A stretch of 64,000 nucleotides of DNA from Psilocybe azurescens (taxonomy: Eukaryota; Basidiomycota; Agaricomycetes; Agaricales; Agrocybaceae), in NCBI GenBank assembly GCA_023853785.1, contig JAJIRX010000533.1:620001-684000 (forward strand), in the 5' to 3' direction. Position numbers and translations under genes: made by a program. Under the pieces are notes generated by a model that was given only the letters and a program-made list of their open reading frames with translations, made no database searches and was not told where the DNA came from. Position 1 is the first letter of the stretch. Every line of letters begins with the position of its first letter. Shown one piece after another: positions 36,391 to 48,031 of this stretch.

Positions 36391-38805
36391 CCAGACTTTC
36401 CATTTTTCTATTTCTATTTTTCGCTTGTAGGTTGAAATTGCCGATAGTCCTATTTCAAATCCAACTATCTTGGGACATCACATTTTAACTTTCCCTTTCC
36501 ACTATGTATTCGGTTCATCTCTTCATCTCATGCCACCCAATTTTTTCTTTCTTTCACAGCCCATGTTTCATTTTAAATCTCATGGATGATCTTAAAAGGT
36601 GGATTTACTACATTTGCTTTAATTATGATTCTTTGTTTTTTGGACGCGTTCGTTTTTCTTCCTTTTTGTATTCTGCTATATCTTTTTTTTTGGTGTATCC
36701 TCCGCACGCGACTCTTTCTGTTAAGTACCAGGTCTCCTAGCCTTGGCATGGGGTGACCGGATAGTTGGCCGCATTGTTGGTAATATAGTATCAATTATTC
36801 AACATGTAGGTTTTCTGGAAGAATGCACACATTGAACACAGGTTGGAGTTTACTTGGGACATGACAGTATGCGCGGAAATTTGTGAATATGTCCAATTGA
36901 CCAATGTATACACTAATCTCTGTGGGACTCCGATATCTCCTACACCAAATCAGTTCAACTTCAAGTTACTTATCATTACCTAGTCCAAATCGGCCTAGTG
37001 ATAATTTCTATAGTCATCTAAGTCATATTAGCTCACCCTGGTGACGGCTATCATACTTATTTGTGGTTGGTGCCAACTATTTTTCCAACATCTTTGTGGT
37101 GGTCAAGCTGGTGGGCACTCCGGCCAGCGCCCGTACCCTGACGAGCGCATACAAGCGCACAGGTTCTTAGACTGATAATCGTGATGACTCCATGATTCCA
37201 CTGTAAAGCAAACTACAAGATTTTTGAGGTGATGCTCTGGCTATGACAAGATTACAAAGACTTGTCAATTTAATACTTGGATATCTTTGTGTTTTTATTA
37301 TTTGAAGATTTGTTGATCTCCATATGTATATGTGTTTCAACCGGCCCGTTTGCGACTTGGTATTGAGTATGAAGTTGTAAGCGCCCACACAATATGTCGG
37401 AAGATTGGATGGTCCCAATTCCTCTTTAAGAAAGACCTTGCAACTATGACTCTCTAAGGTTTGTATGCATGAGTCAGAAGCCACAATTGGTCTCGTTACC
37501 TAAAAATAGTCGCCCTGTCTTTCTGATAAAAATGCTGGATTCAAATAATGCTCCATCCAGATGGCAAAATTACTGAGGTAAGATGGTCGAACAACATGAT
37601 ATGATGCGCCTAGAGCAAAATTTTCAATGCCGTCTAGAAGATGCTGATAACGACGCTAGGAGTTAGTACTGGATTCACTCAGCGTTAGCAGTTCCATCGA
37701 GCTGAACTGAGAGTCATCTTTAGGGATCTATGGGTGCATTAGATTGCTCAAAATACCACTCTTTCAATTTTTTGAGCAGTAGAGTGATGAACCGTCATTA
37801 ACTCTGCAATGTTGACGTTAACATGAAGGATCTGTCTGAAAGTGCTATGTCGCTTGACTCGAGCCGTTCTTTGCGGCGATCCAGCTGCGGCGGTAGCATG
37901 TTTCAATCCTTCGCATGAGTGCTTCGGCCAAGGATTCTGCGTAGCAGGCAGCGCAGCTGCTCAGCTTTGTAACGGAAACATGTGCAAGTCGATGTCAAAC
38001 ATTACACCGCTAATGGCAATCGGCCATAGTGGGCACCCACCTTAATCCTTGAATGTATACGGAAATAAAATGTATTTAACTAGACAAATGTAAAGCGCTA
38101 AATCCGTGTATATTGTAAAATATATAAACCCTAGACTTACCTAAAAGATTCGACGGTTATACACACTCTGGCTACTACGACAACTTGAAATCACGAACCA
38201 CACGGATATCAAAGAGATATCATCATTGAGGACAGACAATGAGTCAGTTTTAGATTGATAGCCCCAAAGCTCTCCAAACGTTCTGAAAATAGCCGCCTCG
38301 GAGAACATTTTATGTTGATAGCTCGAGTGTACAGGGCTCAAACATCTACGCGGTCAAAACCTGTTTGGATTCGAGATGTGACGCCGCATTTATCTCACTC
38401 TAAAAATAGATTGATAGATCACGTGCCCTCAGAAATGCTTACTACGCTTAGCGCTGCCAGCCCGAGTCCAGCGTAGGATTACTGTCAGTGTGAACTATGA
38501 ACGCTGTGCCGACATGGCTTCTGCCATCTCACCTGGTACCATCTTTGATGCATTCCTCGAGCTATCTACGACTCAACTATGATGTACCACTGAATCAGTC
38601 GCCATTTGGGTTTCAAGGGGTTGGAGTCTTGAACGGCTTTCTTGGACTTTCTTTGGGGATGTGCCCGAGGCAGTGCTCCGTTGAATAAAAGCTGCCAGTA
38701 CGCACTTGATTGTACTCATTCATCGTAAATTTTACCCCCACCAGTGTAGCGCGAGGCTGAGCCTTCCTCTCTTCAGATTTTGTTTTCAAGTGTCCTGGTC
38801 GACCC
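36391..38805. other. Intergenic, 2.4 kb
   Basis: Between the two F-BAR genes. Short frames on both strands, none with a domain or splice structure I can defend. T-rich just after the first gene (about 36400-36720). Confidence 0.45.
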
Positions 38806-40936
38806 ATGACTGCCTTCAAGATAAAACTGGACTCAGACGAGCCTTCGAGCAAAGTTCCTGGCATAAAGCATAAATGCCTTCGAAGGAAATCGCAACGAAT
38901 CTACGAGCTATTGGATCCAAGGAGACCTGGAGATGTTGTTTCTTTTGATGTTGGGCAGATCAAAGCCATCGTCGAGATGGACGGGAAACTTCGAGAGGAC
39001 CAGGTGATTGGTTCCGTTCCTGCTGGGTACATCGAATTTGCTGCTCGATTCAACGAACATGCCACTGGTCCAGAACTATTTGCGACATTTTCATATGTTC
39101 ATGGAGAGCGTGAGACGTGCACGGCTGGGAGCCCCATTGTTTGGGCACACTTCTTGATAGATGATTCTCTAGTCGGATGGCAACTGGATCTATCTTCGCA
39201 GAAACCGGCTGCTCTGTCATCTCGTATTCCTGAAGTTATTCATCATCGGGTGCAGACCAAGTCATCTGTTCCAGTGGGTGTGGGGAAAGTTCCAGAGCTC
39301 CCCCAGTTACGGGCGCTCTGGAGTCACATGAAGGGGGCATTAGAGACAACAGATCTACTGGCCCAGTTCTGGATCAAAAGGTAGCAATTACCATACATGG
39401 GCCTGTAATCATATTAATAAATTTCTTTTCGTGACCAGAGGCGCCATTGAGCAACGTTACGCTTCCCGTTTGGCCAAATTGGCGGAAAGCACTATAGGTG
39501 AACGAGAACCATCGTAAGTATAAGTAACGTATCTCTTATCAGCATCACACTGATCACTATGTCGACTGGTATGTACAGAGAGTTTCGTGATGCCATCGAT
39601 GGCTTCAGAGTCGAGGCTGCAAGACAGGCCATGAAGCACAATACATTGGCGATGCAGATTGCAGTTGAACTAGAGGCCCGATGCGTCAACTTACAAATCG
39701 ACCAGGCAGCTCGTTGGCGCGAAGTCTACGAACCAAGTATCAAAAGCTGGAAGAAACATCGATTCAAGAACTTAAACCTCAGTCTGGAATTTCTATCGAA
39801 TGGAAGAGGCAGTATAGAAATATTCGCCATTCCTTAGATCTCTCTCGGCTTCAGGCAATGAAGGATATTCATTCCCCGTACCGCCCGACTTCTCTTTCCT
39901 CTGCTGATGATCTCGATCTCGATTTCGGACGTGAGTTCGATCCTGTCTGGGGGACCCCTGCACGGAGAAAGGAGTGGGAAGCTTTGCTTAGTTCTTGCCG
40001 GAAGATGGAAACGGACAGGTCGCAGTTCATGAAGGAATTGTTATCATCTTTTACTGATGTACTGGCAATAGTACGAGATTCTCATGACGAGGTAAGCAAT
40101 CTTCATGTGGGTCCTCAGACCTCTGTATTGTTCATTCATCAACAAACCCAACTTGTTTAGTCTTATGGAACGATCATTCGCACTTTTGATTTATTCAGAC
40201 CGCAAGAAGTTGTGGAAGATTTTTACAAGAACTTCGGAGGGGAAAGGGAGAGTCAAAGTTTCCGCAATTCCAGCTCCGGTAATATAAGCAAGAGGTCAGG
40301 ACAAGAACGCACTACAATTCCATCAGAGATGTTACCATCAAGGCCCTTGCCACGACCTCCAGCGTCTGCCACAGAGACAGTTGCACCCCTTTTTATCGTT
40401 CGTACCTTTCAGTCATTTAATGTAATCAATTGATCTTTGACCTCTCATGATTCTACAGTTAAAATAGCAGGGAAAGAAAAAAAGTCTCTTGAGGCTGGAA
40501 ATGCAGTTGCGGTTTCTGCAACGTCTGGTCGCGGCTTGTGGGCGGGCCAGCTACTCAGCAGTCATGACAAGAACCCAGGAAACTGTGCCGTCCCTCTTCA
40601 GTCAAGCTCTCAAATCAACGAAGATAGGACTTTATCTGGGCCAAGGCCACGTGCGCCTGCGAGCAAACGCTCGATATTCTCCTCCTCGCGACTTCCTCTT
40701 TCACGATCTGGTGGTTTAACGAGTAAAAGGGATGGGCCCATGCCGTTTACACTTCCGAAGACAAGTTTACCCTTGACTCAAGCACTACCTAATTCTCAAA
40801 GAGGATCTCGTCCTACTCTGGTAAGCCTTTCCTTTCCCTTGTTTCTTTCCCTCGAAATACATGTTTGACTCTTTCGTTATAGCCAAAACTTAATACTCAG
40901 TTTGGCGGGAAGCCCATCCGAACATGTTACCAATAA
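38806..40936 (+). CDS. Diverged F-BAR-like paralog with N-terminal extension
   Basis: Same architecture as the gene at 34556, poorly conserved. After an N-terminal extension of about 160 residues (MTAFKIKLDSDEPSSKVPGI.., no domain recognised), LWSHMKGALETTDLLAQFWIKR and GAIEQRYASRLAKLAESTIG match FARMRGASKTTDELRNFWNER and CIIEEEYATRLAKLAKAPIG of its neighbour, with introns at the same codons. RDSHDE/SYGTIIRTFDLF matches VADDQ/SCERIRTALDQL, again at a shared intron. The C-terminal block KSLEAGNAVAVSATSGRGLW resembles the SH3 EEFDFQAGDVIAVTATPDDGWW, but the ALYDY motif and second Trp are gone and a 70-residue tail is added. Stop at 40934-40936. The frame changes once near 39754-39756 (SWKK to TSIQELKPQSG), by error or decay. 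Expression and function are uncertain. Confidence 0.7.
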
Positions 40937-42374
40937 TCATGCTGAGAGGTGGCTCGGCTTTTCTGTCATGTTCGTCTCAAATATTCTCCTGCATTTTCAT
41001 TTTCGCCAGAGATCTCACTCTAGATCTTTCCTCTAGATGGACTTTCAGCTTTTAATTTATGCTCCGTGTTTCTTGTCCTTCCATCCATTTTATGCATGCC
41101 TTTCTCCATTGTGGTTCATAACGAAATATGGTCTTCCTATTTATTCCATCCATCTGTAACTTTATCACTTCATCGGATTCCATTCATATACCATTAGATA
41201 CGCACTCAACTCGCTCAACCCTGCCTATGCCAATCCACGTCGGATACTCTCATGCTTGCTTTCACTCCTCAACACTGACTACACCCAGATGCCCATGCTG
41301 TATTGCTATTTAGCGTGTACTCTTATTCATCGCAACTACAATGATTATCTCCACTCAAGATATCTGCAACTCGTTTATTTCTGAGTATTAAGGCCGAGGG
41401 TTGTGATAGATTAAAAGACGCTTCTCTTTCTCACTTCCACCGCCACCTACCGAGTACCGGCACATGCCCACCTTTTTGAGAGCCTCTTGAATGAACTCTA
41501 CACCAGATGCGTTTCTTATAGCGTTCGCCACCCGCCTTTATCACGATGCAAGACTGGCATACATGCACTAATTCGCATTGATGTATTAGATTTCGCGATG
41601 AACTTGGTGAAGGCGGAAGATCACCATTACCTGACACTGGCAAAAATATCTCCAAGTACAAATGGATTGAGAGAAGAAACGAGGTAACAGGCTCAGGATT
41701 ATCTCATTCATTCCCTTTTTCTGTACAAGTAACTGGCATCTACCTTGCCTACTCTCGGACCAACAGGACTGAGTGACCAAATATATACCACCCTGGCTTC
41801 CTCCATTCAAGCTTATCTATTGTGTCTCGTTACCAGAAACTGGTGGTGTACCATGCATGCTCTGGAGAACGGTTAACAATTGCCATCTTCCCGTAGAGGA
41901 CAATTGTGGATAGGTGTGTGTAGGGTGTGCACGAACTCTTCGGAATGTGATGTAACCATGCATTGTGGGTATGATGTCGGTGATATAACTGCATGATATC
42001 ACCAACAACTGGTGTGTAAAAGCTACTGGAAGGACCAATGTTACTGGCCTGTGATCGGTGCTAGTGCATTTATTATGTCCAACCTGGGAGCTCTAGGAAT
42101 GGCTTATACATTTTCATGGGAAGAGGGATGTATATAGTGTCGTTGTTAACGTTCTTATTCTGTTGTAATAAACCCAAAATAGTTTTAAAAGGTGTTGGTA
42201 CCTCGGTTTCTTGCCGAGACGTGGAATATTGTCACTTCGAGCTAAGTTGGTACATATTGCGGGCGGGGTTTCCTCTCGTCCTTGTTCTCTCTCTCTTGGT
42301 ATGCACGCACCCTTTATTTCACGACAATCCCTTTATTTCACATCCTCATAGCCATCTTGGATCTCATTTCTCCA
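40937..42374. other. Intergenic, 1.4 kb
   Basis: No gene supported. Pyrimidine-rich around 40950-41250; a GAAAC..GTTTC-poor, unremarkable sequence follows. Upstream frames leading into 42375 are hydrophobic by chance and lack the start of a conserved protein. Confidence 0.4.
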
Positions 42375-43816
42375 ATGGCTCACGACTTCTCGCCGTTCGA
42401 CAGGCCGGACCTGAATCTTCGGACGACTGCTCGACGGCGTCTGCCACATCCAAGCGCGAGCGCCACTTCTTCAACACTTCAGAATGGCATGGCGCACTTC
42501 TCTCCTGAGTTTGTTACATATTCAGAGTTTCTTGGAATTCTTGACGACGACCCAGGGCCTATCGCAAATGGGGTCCACCCTTCGAGCCTACTATCTTTCA
42601 TGGCGGAGAATTTAAATCCTTTGAACACCTACGAGTCAGATCCTTTTACAGTCGGTCCAAGTCGCCCACGCACACATGCATACGAGATCTTTCCCAACCC
42701 GACGTCCGAATATGAGACGGGATGGATTAAAGACGTGTTTGGTAAAGACCAGTACGTCGGGCACGGGAGGATTGAAGAGGTGGACGACGATGCCGAGGCT
42801 AAATCCAACATTGGAGATGACGATGACATTGAAAATCCACGCGCACGACGGTCTGATTCTCATCTTTCTTTGCCCTTCAGCAATGATGCAAATGGCCATG
42901 CAGAAGACGACATCCCTCATAATGCCTCACCACCTCCACGGCCACAGCCTAAGAAACTCCCTAGTCTCAAGGCAACAGCAACCGCCTCAGACTTTCAAAG
43001 CATAAAAGCAGCTTCTACTGTAGCTCCCGTCACGGCTCCCACTAACGCTGCTGCTGGTTCGTCGACTGTACTGGATGATCCAACTGAAGTCTCTCTTGTC
43101 AAAGAAAACATCGATCTTCTTTCGTTGTGCGTAGAAGATGTAAAATTTATGAATACTGTATGTTTTCACTTTCATTCTCGATGGGCTAATCTGAGGTCCC
43201 TTGATGTATTCAGTATTTCCTCGCGCAAACTCAAGATCTGTCCCAACACATTGATATCTGCTCTCGCATCGAAGAGTTTCTGGGATCTTTACGTGATACC
43301 CTTACCCATCGTGTTCAGATGGGTGCAGAAGAGTGGAACGTACGATCTTCCTCGTGGCACCAGAAGTACTCAAAGAGGTTACTCTCTCTCCGAACGTACG
43401 TGCCGCAGTTCACTCCGTCCATTTTTATATCTGGAACTTCTACTGACAGTATTACAGGACTCTCCAGAGACTAACGCGTGTCAGGCAACTAATCGAGACT
43501 CAGCCCCTACGTCCTCGTCAAATCCAGGCGACTTTGACTAAATTAAAACAGCACGAGGCCAAGCTCAAAGATTTGGCATCAAAATACACCGTAAGTCCGA
43601 TGATATTTATCCACTGCACCTTACGCTGACACGCCTAATGTTCAGGCCTCTTTTGATCGGCTTAGACTCCGACACCTACATTTTTTGCTACTACAATCAC
43701 ATAACGAATCAAAGGCCCAGAAAGCAAAGAAAACGCGGCTTATGTCGCGTGCATCATTCGAACGACAATGGCAAGCGAGCAAAGTTTTTCGCGCAGGCCT
43801 ACGACATGCTTTTTAA
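42375..43816 (+). CDS. Hypothetical coiled-coil protein
   Basis: I do not recognise it. The ATG at 42375 (MAHDFSPFDRPDLNLRTTAR) is preferred over one 31 codons upstream, because the upstream part is only a hydrophobic leader-like run out of keeping with the rest. The first exon (about 255 residues) is acidic and Pro/Ser-rich, with FLGILDDDPGPIANGVHPSS, SFMAENLNPLNTYESDPF and PTSEYETGWIKDVFGKDQ as its more ordered pieces. Three further exons encode helical, charged sequence: AQTQDLSQHIDICSRIEEFL, MGAEEWNVRSSSWHQKYSK, TLTKLKQHEAKLKDLASKYT and SFERQWQASKVFRAGLRHAF. Introns at 43158-43213, 43397-43457 and 43592-43645 join in frame. Stop TAA at 43814-43816 right after a T4 run. Could be a tether or spindle-type structural protein; no function is assigned. 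Confidence 0.65.
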
Positions 43817-44477
43817 CGATCTACGTCAAGAATTCTACAACAACCCACGTAACGGACGACATACATCCGCGCCATAGCACCCTTCATTTTATATGATTTT
43901 CTTGTTTGGACTTTAAGGATCATGATTACGAAGTTACTCCTTTGCTGTGATGATTAAAATTATGACCCCTACGCTTCGCTACGGTTATGTCTTGCTATCG
44001 ATCCACTTCTTCGCCTCTGCGTCATGATATGCCCCATGACACCTCGCATCTAGTTCTATTCTCATCCTCGTCCAGTATACCCCAAGCTTGCTTCGACTCA
44101 TTGACACTGCTAATCGCTTTGGACTCCCCTGCATCTATATTCTATAGAATTTAATTACCATCTCTCACAATTTTTGGATACTGGTGTTGTTTTTATGTAC
44201 AGTTGTATGTACAATAGTCAAAGCTTTGTCAACAGACTCGATGGGTTTGAAATTTGGATGGGTGAACCGGAAATTCAAAAGCTTGTCACAGCATTGACAA
44301 TGACATGTGGCTGTGCATTTTGAGCATGTGGTGGGAAATTATTACCTTTACAGTTGCCTTACAGTACATGAGCCAGCAATTGATCATTGAACCTCGTACT
44401 TGCACCCAACTTCACTAGCCACCCGCTTCCAAAGGACCATCCTCCTCTCCAAAACATACACCTGACGATCTCCAAAC
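43817..44477. other. Intergenic, 0.66 kb
   Basis: No gene seen. Holds the 3' end of the hypothetical gene and the Cwc15 promoter. Confidence 0.5.
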
Positions 44478-45591
44478 ATGTCTACAGCACATAGGCCGAC
44501 ATGGGACCCCGCGCAGGCTAAGGATGTCAAGGGTGGATCGCGCCAATTCTCGGTTCGAGACATGGCTGCACACACGAAACTGAAATTCCGGTTCGTAAAT
44601 GACAAATACCTTGTTAAAAATCTTTAGCTGACTGTTATTCTCTCTCTATCTGTTCAGTCAAGTCGGTCAGACATCAGCTGGAGAAGTTCAAAAGCGGGAT
44701 CTACGCGCTGAACTACTTGCAGCTGAACAAGAGGCACGGAATAAGAAGAGGAAGGCAGAGGGTAAACCTCCTCTTCTTGAAGATACCTCTGGACAGGTAG
44801 ACGAAGAGTCAAATAAACGGAGGAAGCTGCTACAGGAAGCTTTGGAACTGGATAAGGATGATGACGACGAAGAAGACGAGAAAGACAAGGACAAGGACGA
44901 CGACGACGAAGAAAGGTTGGTGATTGGAAATGCTTTTTCTTGTTGTTTCTGGTCGTTTTTGGCTGATACAATGGGCCTTCATTCAGCGAAGAAGATTCTG
45001 ATGACGAGGAAGATGATACGGCTGAGCTTTTACGTGAATTGGAGAAGATTAAACGCGAACGTGCGGCAGAAAAGGAACGGCAGGAACAAGAGCAGTCAGC
45101 AAGTGAGGCTGCGTCTCGAGAGGCAGAGATTGCCACTGGCAACCCTTTACTTAATCTCGCTGCTGCTCTGGGCCAGCAAACACCAGGAGGTGTCAACACT
45201 ACTGTCCCAGGCACATTCCAAGTGAAGAAGCGATGGGATGATGGTAGGTTTGCTACGCTTAAAACACTGCAACATCTATCTCAACTCGCTTTCGCAGATC
45301 TGATATTTAAGAATCAAGCCATGACACAGAAAACGGGTCAAGGCAACTTTGTCAATGACTTACTCCGGACAGAGTTTCACAAGTTCGTCACTTATTTTTA
45401 TTTTTGTTGATGTGTTTGCCTCATTAACGACGTTATGTCTCTTCCTACAGGAAATTTATGGCAAAGTTCATTAAGGTTAGAGTTAGAGGCTGTTTCAACT
45501 TCCGCATTTGATTTAGCTGACTCTTCTCTCTTCTTTATCTTATTTCCCTCCCACTCTTTCCTACTTTTTTTTCGAACCTTCTTTTCAGTAA
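44478..45591 (+). CDS. CWC15: Spliceosome factor Cwc15 (Cwf15/AD-002)
   Basis: NineTeen-complex-associated splicing protein, nuclear. Starts MSTAHRPTWDPAQAKDVKGG, as the family does, then SRQFSVRDMAAHTKLKFRQ. The middle is acidic and coiled (EALELDKDDDDEEDEKDKDK; EEDSDDEEDDTAELLRELEK). The conserved C-terminal box is FQVKKRWDDDLIFKNQAMTQ, then GQGNFVNDLLRTEFHKKFMAKFIK. Introns at about 44590-44658, 44916-44986, 45245-45297 and 45385-45450 join in frame. The family normally ends right after F(I/V)K. Here an intron from 45476 to 45588 would place TAA (45589-45591) directly after AAG and give exactly that end; without it, twelve extra residues are read. The 3' end faces the Pus9-like gene, 96 bp away. 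Confidence 0.88.
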
Positions 45592-45687
45592 TGTGTTCTA
45601 CTATTATACCCACACGAGGCCACGCGACATACATTATCGATACATTGTTTCTATGACCGCAGAGTTATAAGCTCCTCATGGAACTCA

Positions 45688-48031
45688 TCATGTTTGATCC
45701 CATTCCCATCCTTCCGCCGCCCAATCCGGCATTTCTGTAGAGAATTCACCTAGACTGATGGTATATTTTAGCGCGTGTAAGAAGATGTACAACTTCTCCG
45801 GTTTGGGGTCAGGGTGAAGAGGTAAGTAGCATTCAGGACAAAATATCTGTTCCGTTCCTTGGCCAAGGCCAAGCCCAGAATAAGGTGCAGCGGAAACCTT
45901 TTCGACAGCTTCTTCTACTGTGAGTTGTGGAGGCGAAGGCGAATAGCTCTCTGAATCTGATGTTGTGATTGGGTCTTCTATGGGCGTGGTGGCGGTTGCG
46001 GTTGGAATTGGAATTGCGATTGCGATTGGAGAGATTTCCGCAGTGTGGCTGGTGGCTGTGTTCTCTATAGGACTCGGGGTAGTTTCGGCGGTATCTGTAT
46101 GCTTTGAATGTGATACGGTATCAGCCTTGCCGCCCTTTTTTTCTTCTGTTCTGGGGAGGAGGAGGCCTGATAATCATATTTTTGGCCTCATTACGCCTTT
46201 GGCGCGGAAGACCACGTCGCGCCATCGGCTCCAATCCTCGTCCTCGTCCTATGTTTTATTTCAGGATCAACGCAGGTCCCTAGTCTGACAGGTTGTTTAT
46301 GTTCTTTGGACTTACTTTCATGTTCCTGAGTCTTGTTATGACACCTACAGCCTCACTGGAGAGCGGCACTGGCGATCCCATGCCAATATCCTCCCCGTTT
46401 CACGGGGCAACAATTTCGCAGTTGGAATATCTCCTTTTACTTCGCCTGGGGATTTTCCCAATGATTCAGGACTTCCTAAAGAATCCACAAGAGCTTGAAG
46501 GTGTGATGGAGGCGCTGGAGCTTCCCGGTTCTCGCTTGGAGTGACATCGATCCCCCTTTACCAACATTGTCTCCCTAGCGCCATTTTGAGTGTCAGTCTT
46601 TAATTTTGGAGCGAAGAATGATAAGAAGCAACATACCCAAATCTTTTTTTTCCGAATAGACGGGATCGTTGGCTATTGGATATCCTAAGAATTGCAAGTG
46701 GACACGGAGTTGATGTGCTAAAATGATCGACTTAAGTCAAGTATATTCATATGATTAATCGACAGAAAGGCTCACAACGACCAGTAAAAGGTCGACCTTG
46801 GAAGCGAGTTAGATGCTTGAAATGCGCAATCCAGACAGAAAGACGTACATCTGACAACACTGCTGTCTGTATTTTCGTCATACAGTATAAGATTGAACAC
46901 TGTCTTCGCGGTCTTACCAAATCGCATGAGCGATTATGCCAACCATGTGATTTCATGAGAAGACTAACCTTGCCTTCGGGATGTACAATGTTCAATCCCA
47001 TTTGCCGATCTACTGTCAGAAGTGGTTCTTCGCAAACGATTTCTTCACTAGAAGGCTGGGATTTGAGTATATTAATATTGACAGAAATAGAAATGTCTTA
47101 CGAAGGGAATTTGCCTTTGACTCTGGCTACATACTCCTTCCGAACGGTGCCCATCATGAACTCGGCTGTTAATTGCCTAGCTCGGCTCGCCGATAGTGGA
47201 ATTATCATACACCCGGAGGTCAGACGATCCAGACGGTTGACAGCTGTTAGGTCGTTAGTATGAATGGAAGTGCGGAGACATTGTGACATACGGTAGCATT
47301 TTTCGTATCCAAAATCATTGACGAGGATTTCAATGAGAGAATTACGGTAGTAGCGCCCAGATGCATGAACAGGCTGTCAAAATTCTTCATCAGAATTGGT
47401 TCAGGTACGGGAATAGTCAGGACGAACGAACGATGCTACCGGGTTTATCGACTACTATGAATTCTCGTTCAACGTCGTGGAGAAGAACTTTGACAGGCTT
47501 GGCGGTCACTGGTGGTTCATGCCTGTGAACCACGTTCCTTGAAGAGGGATGAATCCATCACTAAAACACACTATAGACTAAAGTGCCATATAACTCACTC
47601 GACGCGGTCTCCGTCTCTCAGAATGGTATCTGGTTTGGCGATCTTGCCGTTGACAGTAGTAACTCCAGATTCTAAAGCATACCTCTAAAGTAAGTCAATC
47701 GTTAGTTCCAAGTTATCAAGATTTTCCAGAAAAGCAATTGACGGACATAATATTCCATAGATCGATCCCGAAACTCTGTGGACACAACTTCTAACAACTC
47801 CCTTCCAATCCATCGTAATTTTGTCATGGTGGTATATGGGTACCAGTATGGAGGTATCTTCTTTAGACCAGTAACCTCCTTGGGTTTAAATGGTGTAGGT
47901 TGGTCAGCCATGATAGTTGATCGTATAAGACTGTATAGATTTTGACGGAACTGCTCGCGACCCGAGGCTGGAATAACTGGGAGATGAGTTCTGGTTTTTC
48001 TGGACAGTTCGCTGAATCGCGAAGCGGACAT
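45688..48031 (-). CDS. RluA-family pseudouridine synthase, Pus9/Rib2-like
   Basis: tRNA pseudouridine synthase of the Pus9/Pus8 type (Psi32 in yeast). Start ATG at 48031; a second candidate at 47911 ([16 protein letters not shown]) may be used for the cytosolic form if the longer one targets mitochondria. S4-like part: [35 protein letters not shown]. Catalytic part: [20 protein letters not shown], then [14 protein letters not shown] with the catalytic Asp, [13 protein letters not shown], a 21-nt exon (46776-46796) and [21 protein letters not shown] fungal C-terminal extension follows and ends with [38 protein letters not shown]; stop at 45688-45690. Several 1-base breaks lie between 46130 and 46650: T7 at 46136-46142 (one extra), T5 at 46179-46183 and C4 at 46393-46396 (one missing each). 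A junction near 46640 stays unresolved. Confidence 0.82.
46776..46796 (-). other. 21-nt exon in the pseudouridine synthase gene
   Basis: A tiny exon coding RPFTGR lies between acceptor CCAAG and donor GTGAGCC. It is part of the conserved P-x-T-G-R-x-H-Q-L-R motif; leaving it out loses the motif. Confidence 0.65.
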
